From contig NZ_CP012332.1 of assembly GCF_001263175.1 (NCBI RefSeq), positions 428,001 through 492,000 of the forward strand: a stretch of 64,000 nt of DNA, written 5' to 3'. The first letter of the stretch is position 1. Each line of letters opens with the position of its first letter. This document shows positions 36,687 to 45,628 of this stretch, piece by piece. This DNA is from Vulgatibacter incomptus. Lineage in GTDB: Bacteria > Myxococcota > Myxococcia > Myxococcales > Vulgatibacteraceae. Below the pieces are notes generated by a model. The model made no database searches and had not been told where the DNA came from. It saw nothing but the letters and a program-made list of their open reading frames with translations. The position numbers and the translations under genes are program-made.

Positions 36687-37738
36687 GCATCGACCCCATC
36701 GACCTCCATCTCCTCGGCGAGTCGCTGCGGATCGCGAGGCCCGACAGGGCCTGGCTCGTGGCGGCGGTGCTCGCGTGCGCGCTGGTCGGGGCCTGGGGGA
36801 TCGTTGCGAGGCGCAGGGCCCTGCGGGAGCTCGCCGGCACGGAGCGGCTCGCGGCGAAGCTCGGCGGCGGTGTCTCGGTTGGCCGCATGATCGCGAAGGC
36901 CGCCCTCGGCTCGCTCGGCCTGCTGGCCCTCTCCCTCGCCCTGCTGCGGCCGCAGCTCGGCGAGAAGGCGGACGTCGCCCACCGCCGCGGCATCGACCTC
37001 GTGGTGGCCGTGGACGCGTCGCGGTCGATGCTCGCCCGCGACGTGCTGCCCTCGCGCATCGAGCGCGCCAAGCTGGAGCTCCAGACCCTCATCGACAGGC
37101 TCCAGGGAGATCGAGTGGGCCTGGTGACCTTCGCCGGCGACGCGTTCGTGCAGTGCCCGCTCACCACGGACTACGGCGCGGCGAAGCTCTTCCTGCGCGC
37201 GATCGATCCGGAGGCCATGCCCTCCCAGGGTACCGCTCTGGCGGAGGCGCTCCGGACGGCGGGGAGCATGTTCCGGGCGGCGGATCGCGGCGCGGCGTCG
37301 AAGGTGGTGCTGCTCCTGACCGACGGCGAGGACCACCAGGGCGAGGCCCAGGCAGCGGCGGAAGCGCTCGCCAACGACGGCGTGAGGATCTTCGCGCTGG
37401 GGATCGGCTCGGACCAGGGGACGCCGGTGCCGATCCTGGATTCGAGGGGGAAGATCGTCGGCTACCGGAAGGATCACCAGGGAAACACCGTGATGTCGAA
37501 GCTCGACGACGGTCAGCTCCGCGCCCTCGCTGCCGCCACCAAGGGGACCTACGTGGCGGCTGCCGGCGCCGACCTGGGGATGGGCGAGCTGGTCGCCGCG
37601 CTCCACAAGCTCGAGAGGAGCGAGCTCGATGCGGTGTCCGGCTTCCAGTACGGCGAGGCGTTCTCCTACCTCGCGCTGCCGGGCTTCCTGTTCCTGGTGG
37701 CGGGCGCGCTCCTCCGCGAGCGGGGGAGGGACGAGTGA
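36683..37738 (+). CDS. batB: VWA-domain protein BatB
   Basis: A 351-residue paralogue of BatA. Two N-terminal helices (WLVAAVLACALVGAWGIVA and AALGSLGLLALSLALLRP) precede a VWA domain with MIDAS VVAVDASRSMLARDVLPSR and LLLTDGEDHQGEA. A C-terminal helix follows (YLALPGFLFLVAGALL). It overlaps batA by ATGA at its start and the TPR gene by GTGA at its end. Two VWA proteins side by side are the normal arrangement in Bat loci. Confidence 0.93.
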   Translation: MSIDPIDLHLLGESLRIARPDRAWLVAAVLACALVGAWGIVARRRALRELAGTERLAAKLGGGVSVGRMIAKAALGSLGLLALSLALLRPQLGEKADVAHRRGIDLVVAVDASRSMLARDVLPSRIERAKLELQTLIDRLQGDRVGLVTFAGDAFVQCPLTTDYGAAKLFLRAIDPEAMPSQGTALAEALRTAGSMFRAADRGAASKVVLLLTDGEDHQGEAQAAAEALANDGVRIFALGIGSDQGTPVPILDSRGKIVGYRKDHQGNTVMSKLDDGQLRALAAATKGTYVAAAGADLGMGELVAALHKLERSELDAVSGFQYGEAFSYLALPGFLFLVAGALLRERGRDE

Positions 37739-38724
37739 GGTGGCTCGCGATCGGATGTCTGCTCTTCTTGCCGGCGATCGCGGGAGCGGGGCTCCTGGAC
37801 AAGCCGGAGCCGGAGATCGCCGCGGGCAACCAGGCGTTGGCGGCCGGCGACGCGGAGGCGGCGCTCCGGCACTACGACGAGGCGGCCCGCGCGCATCCCG
37901 AGCTGGGCGAGGTCCACTTCGACCGCGGAACCGCGCTCCACGCCCTGGGGCGATACGAGGAGGCGGTGGAGGCGTTCACGCAGGCGCTCTCGCGTCGGAG
38001 CATCGGTGCTCTGGGTGTGAATGATTATTACAACATGGGCAACTCCCTCGCGGCGATGAACAAGCCGGACGAGGCGATGCAGGCGTTCCGGCACGCGCTG
38101 GAGATCGATCCGGACGACGAGGAGGCGCGGCGGAACCTCGAGGTGCTCCTTCGACGGAAACAGGAGCAGCAGAAGCAGAACCAGCAGAACCAGGACGAGC
38201 AGCAGCAGGATCAGCAGCAGCAGGACGAGCAGAAGCAGGCGCAGCAGCAGGATCAGCAGCAACAGGACGAGCAGAAGCAGGCGCAGCAGCAGGATCAGCA
38301 GAAGCAGGACGAGCAAAAGCAGGCGCAGCAGCAGGATCAGCAGAAGCAGGACGAGCAGAAGCAGGCGCAGCAGCAGGATCAGCAGAAGCAGGACGAGCAG
38401 AAACAGGCGCAGCAGCAGAATGAGCAGAAGCAGGACGAGCAGAATCAGGCGCAGCAGCAGGACCAGAAACAGGACGAGCAGAAGCAGGCCCAGCAACAGG
38501 ACCAGCCGCAGCCGGACCAGCAGCAGGAACAGCAGGCGCAGGCTCGCCAGCAGGATCCGCAGGAGGCCTCCGGGGCCGCCCACGGCGACGAGGGCACCGA
38601 GCCCGAGCACTCGCGCACCGAGGCTGAGCGGATCCTCGACACCCTGCGCGGAAGCGAGCGGAGCTTCCAGCTCTGGCGCTACCAGAAGAAGGGGAAGCAC
38701 ACCGATGCGGAAAAGGACTGGTAG
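37735..38724 (+). CDS. batC: TPR protein BatC with long Gln-rich repeat region
   Basis: A 329-residue exported or membrane-attached TPR protein. A signal peptide (MRWLAIGCLLFLPAIAGAG) is followed by three TPR units (about 24-130), for example DYYNMGNSLAAMNKPDEAMQ. Residues about 143-285 are almost entirely Gln, Asp, Glu, Lys and Ala, with a 14-residue period (DEQKQAQQQDQQKQ). The end has TEAERILDTLRGSERSFQLW, a segment typical of BatC-like proteins that often follows a Gln/Lys-rich linker. The GTG start overlaps the batB stop. Its 3' end overlaps batD by 20 bp. Confidence 0.92.
   Translation: MRWLAIGCLLFLPAIAGAGLLDKPEPEIAAGNQALAAGDAEAALRHYDEAARAHPELGEVHFDRGTALHALGRYEEAVEAFTQALSRRSIGALGVNDYYNMGNSLAAMNKPDEAMQAFRHALEIDPDDEEARRNLEVLLRRKQEQQKQNQQNQDEQQQDQQQQDEQKQAQQQDQQQQDEQKQAQQQDQQKQDEQKQAQQQDQQKQDEQKQAQQQDQQKQDEQKQAQQQNEQKQDEQNQAQQQDQKQDEQKQAQQQDQPQPDQQQEQQAQARQQDPQEASGAAHGDEGTEPEHSRTEAERILDTLRGSERSFQLWRYQKKGKHTDAEKDW
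38224..38511 (+). repeat. 42-bp tandem repeats in batC
   Basis: Units starting GACGAGCAGAAGCAGGCGCA recur at 38224, 38266, 38308, 38350, 38392 and 38434, with a shortened 39-bp unit before 38473. Each encodes 14 residues rich in Gln. Units differ by only a few bases, so copy number probably varies between strains. Confidence 0.93.
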
Positions 38725-40621
38725 CGCAGCCGTGCGCGGAGCGGGGCTCGTTCGCGCGGCGATGGCGACGGCGCTGCTGTTGGCGCACGTGGGCCTCCCG
38801 TTCGCAGCGCGGGCGGACGACGCGCTCGAGTACTACGCCACGGTCGACCGCGACTCGATCGGCCTGGACGAGACGGTCACGCTCTCGGTGACGCTCGCCG
38901 TGAACGGCAACAAGGAGCCCAAGCCCTTCGAGCTCCCGCAGGCGCCCGACTTCGACGTGGTCTCCCAGGGCCGCTCCGAGCAGTACGCCATGGGCTTCGG
39001 CACCGGCGGCGGCGGCTTCAAGAAGACCCGCGTCTACACCATCGTCCTCCGGCCCACCCGCGAGGGCGAGCTGGCGATCCGCCCGGGCGTCGCCGTCCTG
39101 GAGGGAAGGCGCTACGAGACCGGCAGGCTCACCATTCGCGTCGGCGGAACAGGGCAGGGCCAGGCGAGGAACGGGCCGGCGCCTCGCGCGTCGCCGCGTG
39201 CTTCGCCCTTCGGCGGCTTCCCCGGCGGGTTCCCGCCGCTCCCGGGGCAGGACGACGACTTCGATCCCTTCGGCACCGGCGCCCCGCCCGCTGAGGGCGA
39301 CGTCCTCCTCCGCGCGTCCGTCGACAAGCGCGAGGTCTACCCCGGCGAGCAGGTGACGCTCACCATCGCGCTGCTGTCGCGCATGGATGTGGGCGGAATC
39401 GACGGCTTCCAGATCCCCAAGTTCGACGGCTTCTGGACCGAGGATCTCGAGAGCCCGACGCAGATCTCCGGGCAGACGAAGGTGATCGACGGTGTCCCCT
39501 GGCGCGTCTATCTGCTGCGCCGGCGGGCGCTCTTCCCGCTGCGCGATGGGGTGCTCTCGATCCAGCCCGCCGAGGTGGACGTGGTCACCGGCAACGGCTT
39601 TTTCTCGCGGCGCGGCAAAGCGAAGCGCAGGTCGCAGCCGATCGAGATCACGGTGAAACCGCTGCCCGGCGGCGCGCCTGCGGGCTTCGCGCCGGCGAGC
39701 GTGGGGACCTGGACGCTCGACGCCGAGGCGTCGCCGAAGACGGCGGCGTGGGGCGCGCCGATCACCCTTCGGCTCTCCGCGAGCGGCGTCGGCAATCTCC
39801 GGAGCCTGGAGCTCCCGAAGCTCCCGGAGATCGACGGGATGAAGACCTTCGAGCCGACCCTCTCCGACGAGGTGACCGTCCAGCGGGGCCACTTCGGCGG
39901 CCGCCGGACCCTCGAGTACGTGCTCGTACCGGAGAGGGCCGGCGCCTTCACGATCCCCGCCCTCGAGCTCCCGTACTTCGACCCCGCAACCGAGACCTTC
40001 GACGTCGCGAAGACCGCGTCGATCGAGCTCACGGTCCTGCCCGGCAAGGAGGCCGCTCCGCAGCCTGCGGCGCCCGAGGCGCGCCCCATGGCCCGCGGCG
40101 ACGACTCGGGCGGCCTGGCCGGCATCCGCACGGCGGCGGTGCTCGAGGGCGCCCGCACGCCCCTCCACGAGAGGCCGTGGTTCGTCTTCGCCCTCGGGCT
40201 CCCCGCCCTTGCGCTCCTGGGCTCCTTCGCCGTCCCACGCCTCCGGGCCGCGCGGGAGCGGGGCGAGGGCGATCGCCGGGCGAAGGGCGCCGGCCGGTTG
40301 GCGCAGAGGCGCCTCGCCGGCGCGCAGGCCCTCGCCGACGACGGCGACCCGCGCGTCTTCGAGGAGCTCGATCGCGCCCTGCACGCCTATCTGGAGAGCC
40401 GCTACGGCCGCAGCGCGTTCGGGCTGACCCGGGATCGGCTCTCGTCGTTCCTGACCGACGCCGGTGCGCCGCCCCATGCGATCGAGGCGCTGCGCGACGC
40501 CCTCGACGCGTGCGACGCGGGGCGCTTCGCACCTGGCACCATGGACGCCGGCGCGGCTCGGCGGGCGCTCTCGAGCGCCACCGGCGCGGTGGACGCTCTC
40601 GAGGCGGGAAGGAGCCGATGA
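38705..40621 (+). CDS. batD: BatD (oxygen-tolerance) protein
   Basis: A 638-residue membrane protein. The signal peptide spans about residues 15-37 and is followed by DDALEYYATVDRDSIGLDET, typical of the BatD start. Three or more beta-sandwich repeats follow (EVYPGEQVTLTIALLSRMDV; EPTLSDEVTVQRGHFGGRRT). One transmembrane helix lies near residue 490 (WFVFALGLPALALLGSFAV), and the cytoplasmic C-terminal helical domain includes FEELDRALHAYLESRYGRS. It overlaps batC by 20 bp and batE by ATGA. The beta domains face the periplasm. Confidence 0.92.
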   Translation: MRKRTGSAAVRGAGLVRAAMATALLLAHVGLPFAARADDALEYYATVDRDSIGLDETVTLSVTLAVNGNKEPKPFELPQAPDFDVVSQGRSEQYAMGFGTGGGGFKKTRVYTIVLRPTREGELAIRPGVAVLEGRRYETGRLTIRVGGTGQGQARNGPAPRASPRASPFGGFPGGFPPLPGQDDDFDPFGTGAPPAEGDVLLRASVDKREVYPGEQVTLTIALLSRMDVGGIDGFQIPKFDGFWTEDLESPTQISGQTKVIDGVPWRVYLLRRRALFPLRDGVLSIQPAEVDVVTGNGFFSRRGKAKRRSQPIEITVKPLPGGAPAGFAPASVGTWTLDAEASPKTAAWGAPITLRLSASGVGNLRSLELPKLPEIDGMKTFEPTLSDEVTVQRGHFGGRRTLEYVLVPERAGAFTIPALELPYFDPATETFDVAKTASIELTVLPGKEAAPQPAAPEARPMARGDDSGGLAGIRTAAVLEGARTPLHERPWFVFALGLPALALLGSFAVPRLRAARERGEGDRRAKGAGRLAQRRLAGAQALADDGDPRVFEELDRALHAYLESRYGRSAFGLTRDRLSSFLTDAGAPPHAIEALRDALDACDAGRFAPGTMDAGAARRALSSATGAVDALEAGRSR

Positions 40622-41334
40622 GCTTCGATCGGGAACTCGCTGCCCGGGAGGCTCTCGCGGGCAACCAGGCCTATCTCTCTGGCGACTACGCCGCCGCGAT
40701 CTCGGCTTACGACGCCGCGCTCGGGGCGGGCGTCGACTCCGCGGATCTCTGGTTCAACCTCGGCAACGCCTGCTACCGCGCCGGCCAGCACGGGCGCGCC
40801 GCGCTCGCCTTCGAGCGCGCCCTGCGGCGCGATCCGGGCGACGCCGAGGCCCGCGCCAACCTCGAGCTCGTCCGCGCCCAGGTGGCCCGCGCCGGCGCTT
40901 CGAGCCGCCCGCTCCCCTTCGTCGCCCGCGTCGGCGCCCGGATCGATCCCGACCTGGCCTCGGGGGTGCTGCTGCTCACCTGGATCCTCGCGTGCGCGCT
41001 GGTCCTGGCGAGGATGCGCCGCGCGTGGAGCCCGGCCCCTCGCCTGGCGCTGGGCATCGCAGCCGCCGTCCTCCTCGCCGGCAGCGCCCTCGCCGGGGCC
41101 GCGACCTGGGCCACTGCGCAGGTCCGCGGCGAAGGCTGGTCCGTGGTGGTCTCCGCCGGCGACGCCCGCGAGGCCCCCGACCCCGGCGCCAAGGTCGCCT
41201 TCCCCGTCCAGGAGGCGCTCGCGCTCCGTGCGACGTCCACCGTCGGTCGCTTCACCCGGGTGGAGCTCCCTGGCGGCCCCTCGGGCTGGCTCGAGACCGA
41301 GAAGCTCGAGCGCATCGACGCGCCGCCCAGATAG
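40618..41334 (+). CDS. batE: BatE-like TPR and SH3-type protein
   Basis: A 238-residue protein, the last gene of the Bat operon. Two TPR units at about 12-80 include ADLWFNLGNACYRAGQHGRA. Two transmembrane helices follow (LASGVLLLTWILACALVLA and ALGIAAAVLLAGSALAGAAT). The C-terminal 65 residues form a bacterial SH3-like domain (VQEALALRATSTVGRFTRVE). TPR plus SH3b is the usual BatE layout. It starts within the batD stop (ATGA) and ends 8 bp from convergent ppsA. Confidence 0.9.
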   Translation: MSFDRELAAREALAGNQAYLSGDYAAAISAYDAALGAGVDSADLWFNLGNACYRAGQHGRAALAFERALRRDPGDAEARANLELVRAQVARAGASSRPLPFVARVGARIDPDLASGVLLLTWILACALVLARMRRAWSPAPRLALGIAAAVLLAGSALAGAATWATAQVRGEGWSVVVSAGDAREAPDPGAKVAFPVQEALALRATSTVGRFTRVELPGGPSGWLETEKLERIDAPPR

Positions 41335-41342
41335 CCGCCGCC

Positions 41343-43703
41343 CTAGCGGACGATGCCCCTCTCGGAGCGGGCGGCCTCGAGGAGCAGGCGGCGCTCGGCG
41401 GCGGCGATGTGCTGGCGCGTGCGGTCGATCGCGTCGGGGTTGACGGAGATCGAGTCGATCCCGGCGCGCACCAGCATCTCCGCGTAGTCCGGATAGACCG
41501 AGGGCGCCTGGCCGCAGATCGACGAGGGGATCCCGGCCTCCAGGCAGCGGCGGATGATGGTCCGGATCGCGTCGACCACCGAGGGGTCGCGCGGATCGTT
41601 GAGCTCGCGGAGCTCCTCGCTGTCGCGGTCGACGCCGAGCATGAGCTGGGTGAGATCGTTCGAGCCGATCGAGACGCCGGCGATCCCGGCCTCGGCGTAC
41701 GTCGGAATCCAGTACGCGACCGAGGGCACCTCGGCCATCACCCAGAGCTCGAAGCCCTTTCTCTTGGCGAGCCCGCTCTCGTCCACGATCCGCTTGCACG
41801 CGGCGAGCTCCCAGGCGGTGCGCACGAAGGGGATCATCAGCCGCACGTTGGGGAAGCGCTCCCGCACCCGCCCGAGGGCCTCGAGCTCCAAGCGGAAGAG
41901 CTCCGGCTCGTTCACGTAGCGGAAGCAGCCGCGGTAGCCGATCATCGGGTTCTCTTCTTCGGGCTCGAACTCCTCGCCTCCCTCGAGGCCGCGGAACTCG
42001 TTGGTGCGGAAGTCCATGCTCCGGTAGGTGACGGGCCTCGGATGGAAGGGCCCGGCGATCTCCTCGAGGCTCGCCGCCAGCTTGTCGACGAAGTCGGAGC
42101 TGCGGCCCCGATCCAGGAGGAGCCGGGGGTGGACGTTCCCGAGGGCGTCGAGGATCAGGAACTCGGCTCGCAGGAGACCGACTCCGTCGACGTCGCGCGC
42201 GGCGATCTCCTCGGCGCGCTCGGTCTGGGCGAGGTTGACGTAGAGGCGGGTGGCCGTGACCTGGGCCGCGCGCCTGGCCGTAGGAGCTGCCTTCACCGGG
42301 GGACGGAGCTCGACCTCCCCGCGGTAGACCACGCCCTCGTCGCCGTCGGCGGTGGCGGTCTCGCCGTCCTCCAGCACCTCCGTCCCCTCGCGCGTGCCCA
42401 CGATGCAGGGCAGGCCCATCTCGCGGGACACGATCGCCGCGTGACTGGTCATGCCGCCCCGGTCGGTGACGATCGCGCTCGCGCGCTTCATCACCGGCAC
42501 CCAGTCGGGCGTGGTCATGGGCGCCACGAGGATCTCGCCGGATTGCAGTCTCTGCCCCTCCTTGGGCGAGTGAAGGACTCGAATACGTCCAGTTGCGAAG
42601 CCGGGGCTTGCGGCGAGGCCCTTGGCGAGGACCTCCCTCTCGGCCTTTGCCTCTTCCGCGGGACGCGACTTCTCCTCCTCTCCATGGGCCTCCTCTCCAT
42701 GGGCCTCCTCTCGAGGGGCCTCCTCTCGAGGGGCCTCCGGGAGGGTCGTCACCGGCCGCGTCTGCACCACGTAGATCGATCCCCCGGCGACGGCGAACTC
42801 CATGTCCTGAGGGGCCCCGTAGTGGTCCTCCGTGCGGACGGCGAGCTCGGCGAGCTCGCGCACCTCGGCGTCTTCGAGCGTGAGGCTGGCGCCCCTGTCG
42901 GGCGGGAGATCGTGCCGGCGGTTCTCGCCCGTGTCCTCGTCGAGCACCATCTCGAAGCCCTTGTGCCCTGGGTGCCGCTCGCGGATCTCGAGGGTGCGCT
43001 TGTCCACGACGTAGCGATCCGGCTCGACCTCACCGCTCACCACCGACTCGCCGAGGCCCCAGGCGGACTCGATCACGATCCGCCTCCGATCGGAGGTCGC
43101 CGGATCGACGGTGAACATCACGCCCGCCTTCTCCGCCTCGACCATCTCCTGGACGACGACGGCGATGGCCCGCTCCTGCCCCTCCGTGCCCTTCCGCTTC
43201 CAGTAGAAGAGGGCCCGAGGGGTGAAGAGCGAGGCCCAGCATCCCTTCACCGCCCGGACGAGCTCCTCCTCGCCGCGGATGTTGAGGAAGGTCCGGAACA
43301 TCCCCGCGAATGAGGCGGCGCTCGCGTCCTCCGCGGTGGCGGAGGAGCGCACTGCCACCTGGGGCTCGGCGCCGCCGTCGCGGCTCGCCAGCTCCCGGTA
43401 CGCGGCGGCGATCTCGTCGTGCAGGCCCTTCGGGAGCGATGCCTTCTTCACCAGCTCCCGGAGCTCCCGCGCCTGCTCCTCGAGGGCGGCGTCGTCGTCC
43501 AGGTCCAGCCCCTCGAGACGATCGTCGATCCGCGTGGCGAGCTCGCTGGCCTCCAGGAAGCGCCGCCAGGCCTCCGTGGTCACCACGAAGCCCTGCGGCA
43601 CCGGTAGCCCGGCCTTCGTGAGCTCGCCGAGGTTCGCGCCCTTGCCCCCCGCACGAGCCACGTCCTCTCTGTCCAGCTCTTCGAACCAGGCGATGCAGCT
43701 CAT
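41343..43703 (-). CDS. ppsA: Phosphoenolpyruvate synthase
   Basis: A 786-residue gluconeogenic enzyme converting pyruvate, ATP and water to PEP, AMP and phosphate. The N-terminal ATP-grasp part has GGKGANLGELTKAGLPVPQG and VAVRSSATAEDASAASFAG. The phosphohistidine domain carries the catalytic His in GGMTSHAAIVSREMGLPCIV, and the C-terminal PEP/pyruvate barrel has GSNDLTQLMLGVDRDS and the catalytic Cys in SICGQAPS. Between the first two domains an extra Glu-rich linker holds short repeats (APREEAPREEAHGEEAHGEE) encoded by 15-bp DNA repeats near 42674-42738. The ATG at 43703 has GAGGGAGG upstream. It is divergent from gdhA, 86 bp apart. Confidence 0.96.
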   Translation of the reverse strand: MSCIAWFEELDREDVARAGGKGANLGELTKAGLPVPQGFVVTTEAWRRFLEASELATRIDDRLEGLDLDDDAALEEQARELRELVKKASLPKGLHDEIAAAYRELASRDGGAEPQVAVRSSATAEDASAASFAGMFRTFLNIRGEEELVRAVKGCWASLFTPRALFYWKRKGTEGQERAIAVVVQEMVEAEKAGVMFTVDPATSDRRRIVIESAWGLGESVVSGEVEPDRYVVDKRTLEIRERHPGHKGFEMVLDEDTGENRRHDLPPDRGASLTLEDAEVRELAELAVRTEDHYGAPQDMEFAVAGGSIYVVQTRPVTTLPEAPREEAPREEAHGEEAHGEEEKSRPAEEAKAEREVLAKGLAASPGFATGRIRVLHSPKEGQRLQSGEILVAPMTTPDWVPVMKRASAIVTDRGGMTSHAAIVSREMGLPCIVGTREGTEVLEDGETATADGDEGVVYRGEVELRPPVKAAPTARRAAQVTATRLYVNLAQTERAEEIAARDVDGVGLLRAEFLILDALGNVHPRLLLDRGRSSDFVDKLAASLEEIAGPFHPRPVTYRSMDFRTNEFRGLEGGEEFEPEEENPMIGYRGCFRYVNEPELFRLELEALGRVRERFPNVRLMIPFVRTAWELAACKRIVDESGLAKRKGFELWVMAEVPSVAYWIPTYAEAGIAGVSIGSNDLTQLMLGVDRDSEELRELNDPRDPSVVDAIRTIIRRCLEAGIPSSICGQAPSVYPDYAEMLVRAGIDSISVNPDAIDRTRQHIAAAERRLLLEAARSERGIVR

Positions 43704-43789
43704 CGAGGCCTCCCTCTTTCGCCTCTCAATAGCCACGATTCGGAGACGTGGCCGCGGCGTGGCCGCTCGCCTGATGCGGGGTTCTCTCG

Positions 43790-45052
43790 ATGGAGATGGA
43801 ATGGGACGATCCGCTGTACCGCTCGACAGTTGCGCTCTTCGAGCACACGGCGGAGACGATGAAGCTCGATCCGAACATCCGCCGGCGGCTGCGCTTCCCC
43901 GATCGGGCCGTGATCGTGACGGTGCCCGTTCGCATGGACGACGATCGTGTGGAGACCTTCCACGGCTACCGGGTGCAGCACAACAACACCCGCGGCCCGT
44001 TCAAGGGCGGGATCCGCTTCTCTCCCGACGTGAACCTGGGCGAGACCACCGCCCTCGCCATGCTGATGACCGTGAAGTGCGCGCTGGTCGGGATCCCCTT
44101 CGGCGGCGCCAAGGGCGGGGTCCGCGTCGATCCCTCGAAGCTCAGCCGCGGCGAGCTCCAGCGTCTGACGCGGCGGTTCACGGCGGAGATCATCAACGAC
44201 ATCGGACCCGACTTCGACATCCCCGCGCCGGACCTGGGGACGAACGAACAGATCATGTCGTGGATGATGGACACCTACTCGCAGCAGAAGGGGCACGCGA
44301 TCCCGGCGGCGGTCACGGGGAAGCCCATCGAGATCGGAGGATCCCTGCTACGCCTCCAGGCGACGGGCCGAGGCGTGGTCTATCTGGTCCAGGACGCCGC
44401 GGCGCACCTGGGCATCGAGCTCGGCCCCAAGATCACCGCCGCCGTCCAGGGCTTCGGGAACGTGGGCAGCGAGCTCGCGCTCCATCTCCACGAGCTCGGC
44501 GTGAAGGTGGTCGCGGTCGAGGACGTCAAGGGAGCCGTCTACTCCAAGGGTGGCCTCGACATCCCCGCGCTGAGGCGACACTACCAGGAGGGCGGCAAGC
44601 TGCTGGAATTCCCCGACGTCGAGACGCTCCCGAAGGGGGAGCTCCTGGAGCTGCCCGTGGACATCGTCGCGCCGGCAGCCGTGAGCGGCGTGATCACCGG
44701 GAAGAACGTGGAAAAGCTCCGCTGCCGGATCCTGGCGGAGGGCGCGAATGGCGCTGTCAACGCCGACGCCGACGCCATCCTGCGCGACCAGAGCGACATC
44801 TTCGTGCTCCCGGACGTGCTCGCCAACTCAGGAGGTGTGACGGTCTCTTACTTTGAGTGGGTGCAGTCGCTGCAGTACTTCTTCTGGACCGCGGACGAGA
44901 TCGACGGGCGGCTGAGGGCGATCCTCTCGAAGGCCTTCCGCGAGGTCCTCGATGTCGCCGAGCGGAGGAAGCTCGACATGCGCACCGCCGCCCTCACCCA
45001 CGGGATGGGCCGGCTCGCCGAAGCGATGAAGCTTCGCGGGCTCTTTCCCTGA
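43790..45052 (+). CDS. gdhA: Glutamate dehydrogenase (Glu/Leu/Phe/Val family)
   Basis: A 420-residue hexameric-type dehydrogenase linking glutamate and 2-oxoglutarate. The dinucleotide fold has VQGFGNVGSELALHL. The substrate site is in NTRGPFKGGIRFSPDV and GIPFGGAKGGVRVDP, with the catalytic Lys and the Asp in IPAPDLGTNEQIMSWMMD. The length and the GPFKGGIRF form are typical of the smaller family II enzymes, and the position of the acidic residue after the Rossmann strand (VVAVEDVKG) suggests NAD, tentatively. ATG start; a hairpin follows the stop. Confidence 0.95.
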   Translation: MEMEWDDPLYRSTVALFEHTAETMKLDPNIRRRLRFPDRAVIVTVPVRMDDDRVETFHGYRVQHNNTRGPFKGGIRFSPDVNLGETTALAMLMTVKCALVGIPFGGAKGGVRVDPSKLSRGELQRLTRRFTAEIINDIGPDFDIPAPDLGTNEQIMSWMMDTYSQQKGHAIPAAVTGKPIEIGGSLLRLQATGRGVVYLVQDAAAHLGIELGPKITAAVQGFGNVGSELALHLHELGVKVVAVEDVKGAVYSKGGLDIPALRRHYQEGGKLLEFPDVETLPKGELLELPVDIVAPAAVSGVITGKNVEKLRCRILAEGANGAVNADADAILRDQSDIFVLPDVLANSGGVTVSYFEWVQSLQYFFWTADEIDGRLRAILSKAFREVLDVAERRKLDMRTAALTHGMGRLAEAMKLRGLFP

Positions 45053-45053
45053 G

Positions 45054-45092
45054 TGAGAATCCGCTGCGGGCAGCGTCCCCGCAACGGACTCA
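45054..45092. terminator. Stem-loop between convergent gdhA and the membrane-protein gene
   Basis: The left arm 45054-45070 (TGAGAATCCGCTGCGGG) pairs with 45078-45092 with a two-base bulge and a wobble. It is GC-rich at the loop side and without a U-tract. The convergent position suggests a shared terminator. Confidence 0.5.
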
Positions 45093-45098
45093 GGCGCG

Positions 45099-45530
45099 CT
45101 ACCGCAGCAGCATCACGACGACGACGGCGGCGGGCAGCATCAGGGTGGCGATCCCCTGGAACATCGCCATCCGCTTCAGCGCAGAGCCGAGCTCGGGGCC
45201 GCCCTCCGCGATCCGCGGGGCCGCCTTCTTGCGGGCGACGATGACGAGGACGTTGAAGACGACGGCGATGAGCACCAGGAGCATCTTGGTGTGGACGAAG
45301 CCGAGCTTGCCCATGCCGGCGTGGACCGTGAGCGCGATCCCGGCCAGCGGCGTCAGGATCATGCCGAAGATCTCGTTGGGGACCAGCCGGTTCATCACCG
45401 ACCAGGCTGCCTGGCGGCCCTCTGCGCTCTGCGCCTTGCGCACGGCCACCTGGGCAGCGGTGGTTCCGAGGAGGCCCGAGAACCAGGCGATGAATCCAAA
45501 GATGTGCAGGAGCTTCAAGAGGGCGAACAT
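45099..45530 (-). CDS. Small four-helix membrane protein (CopD/HemJ-like)
   Basis: A 143-residue integral membrane protein with four hydrophobic helices: MFALLKLLHIFGFIAWFSGL, IFGMILTPLAGIALTVHAG, KMLLVLIAVVFNVLVIVAR and MFQGIATLMLPAAVVVVMLL. The N-terminal helix with LHIFGFIAWFSGL resembles HemJ-type protoporphyrinogen oxidases and CopD-like proteins, where this His may bind heme. Assignment to either is tentative. The ATG has GGAG 6 nt upstream. A reading frame extending upstream crosses the dispersed repeat and was not accepted. It lies about 100 bp downstream of repeat copy 5. Confidence 0.82.
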   Translation of the reverse strand: MFALLKLLHIFGFIAWFSGLLGTTAAQVAVRKAQSAEGRQAAWSVMNRLVPNEIFGMILTPLAGIALTVHAGMGKLGFVHTKMLLVLIAVVFNVLVIVARKKAAPRIAEGGPELGSALKRMAMFQGIATLMLPAAVVVVMLLR

Positions 45531-45573
45531 CGGGATCTCCGGGCGTCGGTCTGCGTCGTGTGACGGTCGACCA

Positions 45574-45602
45574 TGACTAACGGCCCGGTCGGGGCGGGTC
45601 AA
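45574..45602 (-). promoter_or_regulatory. Weak promoter candidate for the CopD/HemJ-like gene
   Basis: On the minus strand TTGACC (45597-45602) is followed after 17 bp by TAGTCA (45574-45579), about 45 bp before the start codon. The -10 element matches poorly. Confidence 0.3.
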
Positions 45603-45628
45603 CCCGCCTCGCTCGAGTCGGCGTCGAA

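Noticed and set aside
38224-38511. Possible CRISPR-like array
   Set aside because: These are 42-bp tandem coding repeats in batC with no spacers.
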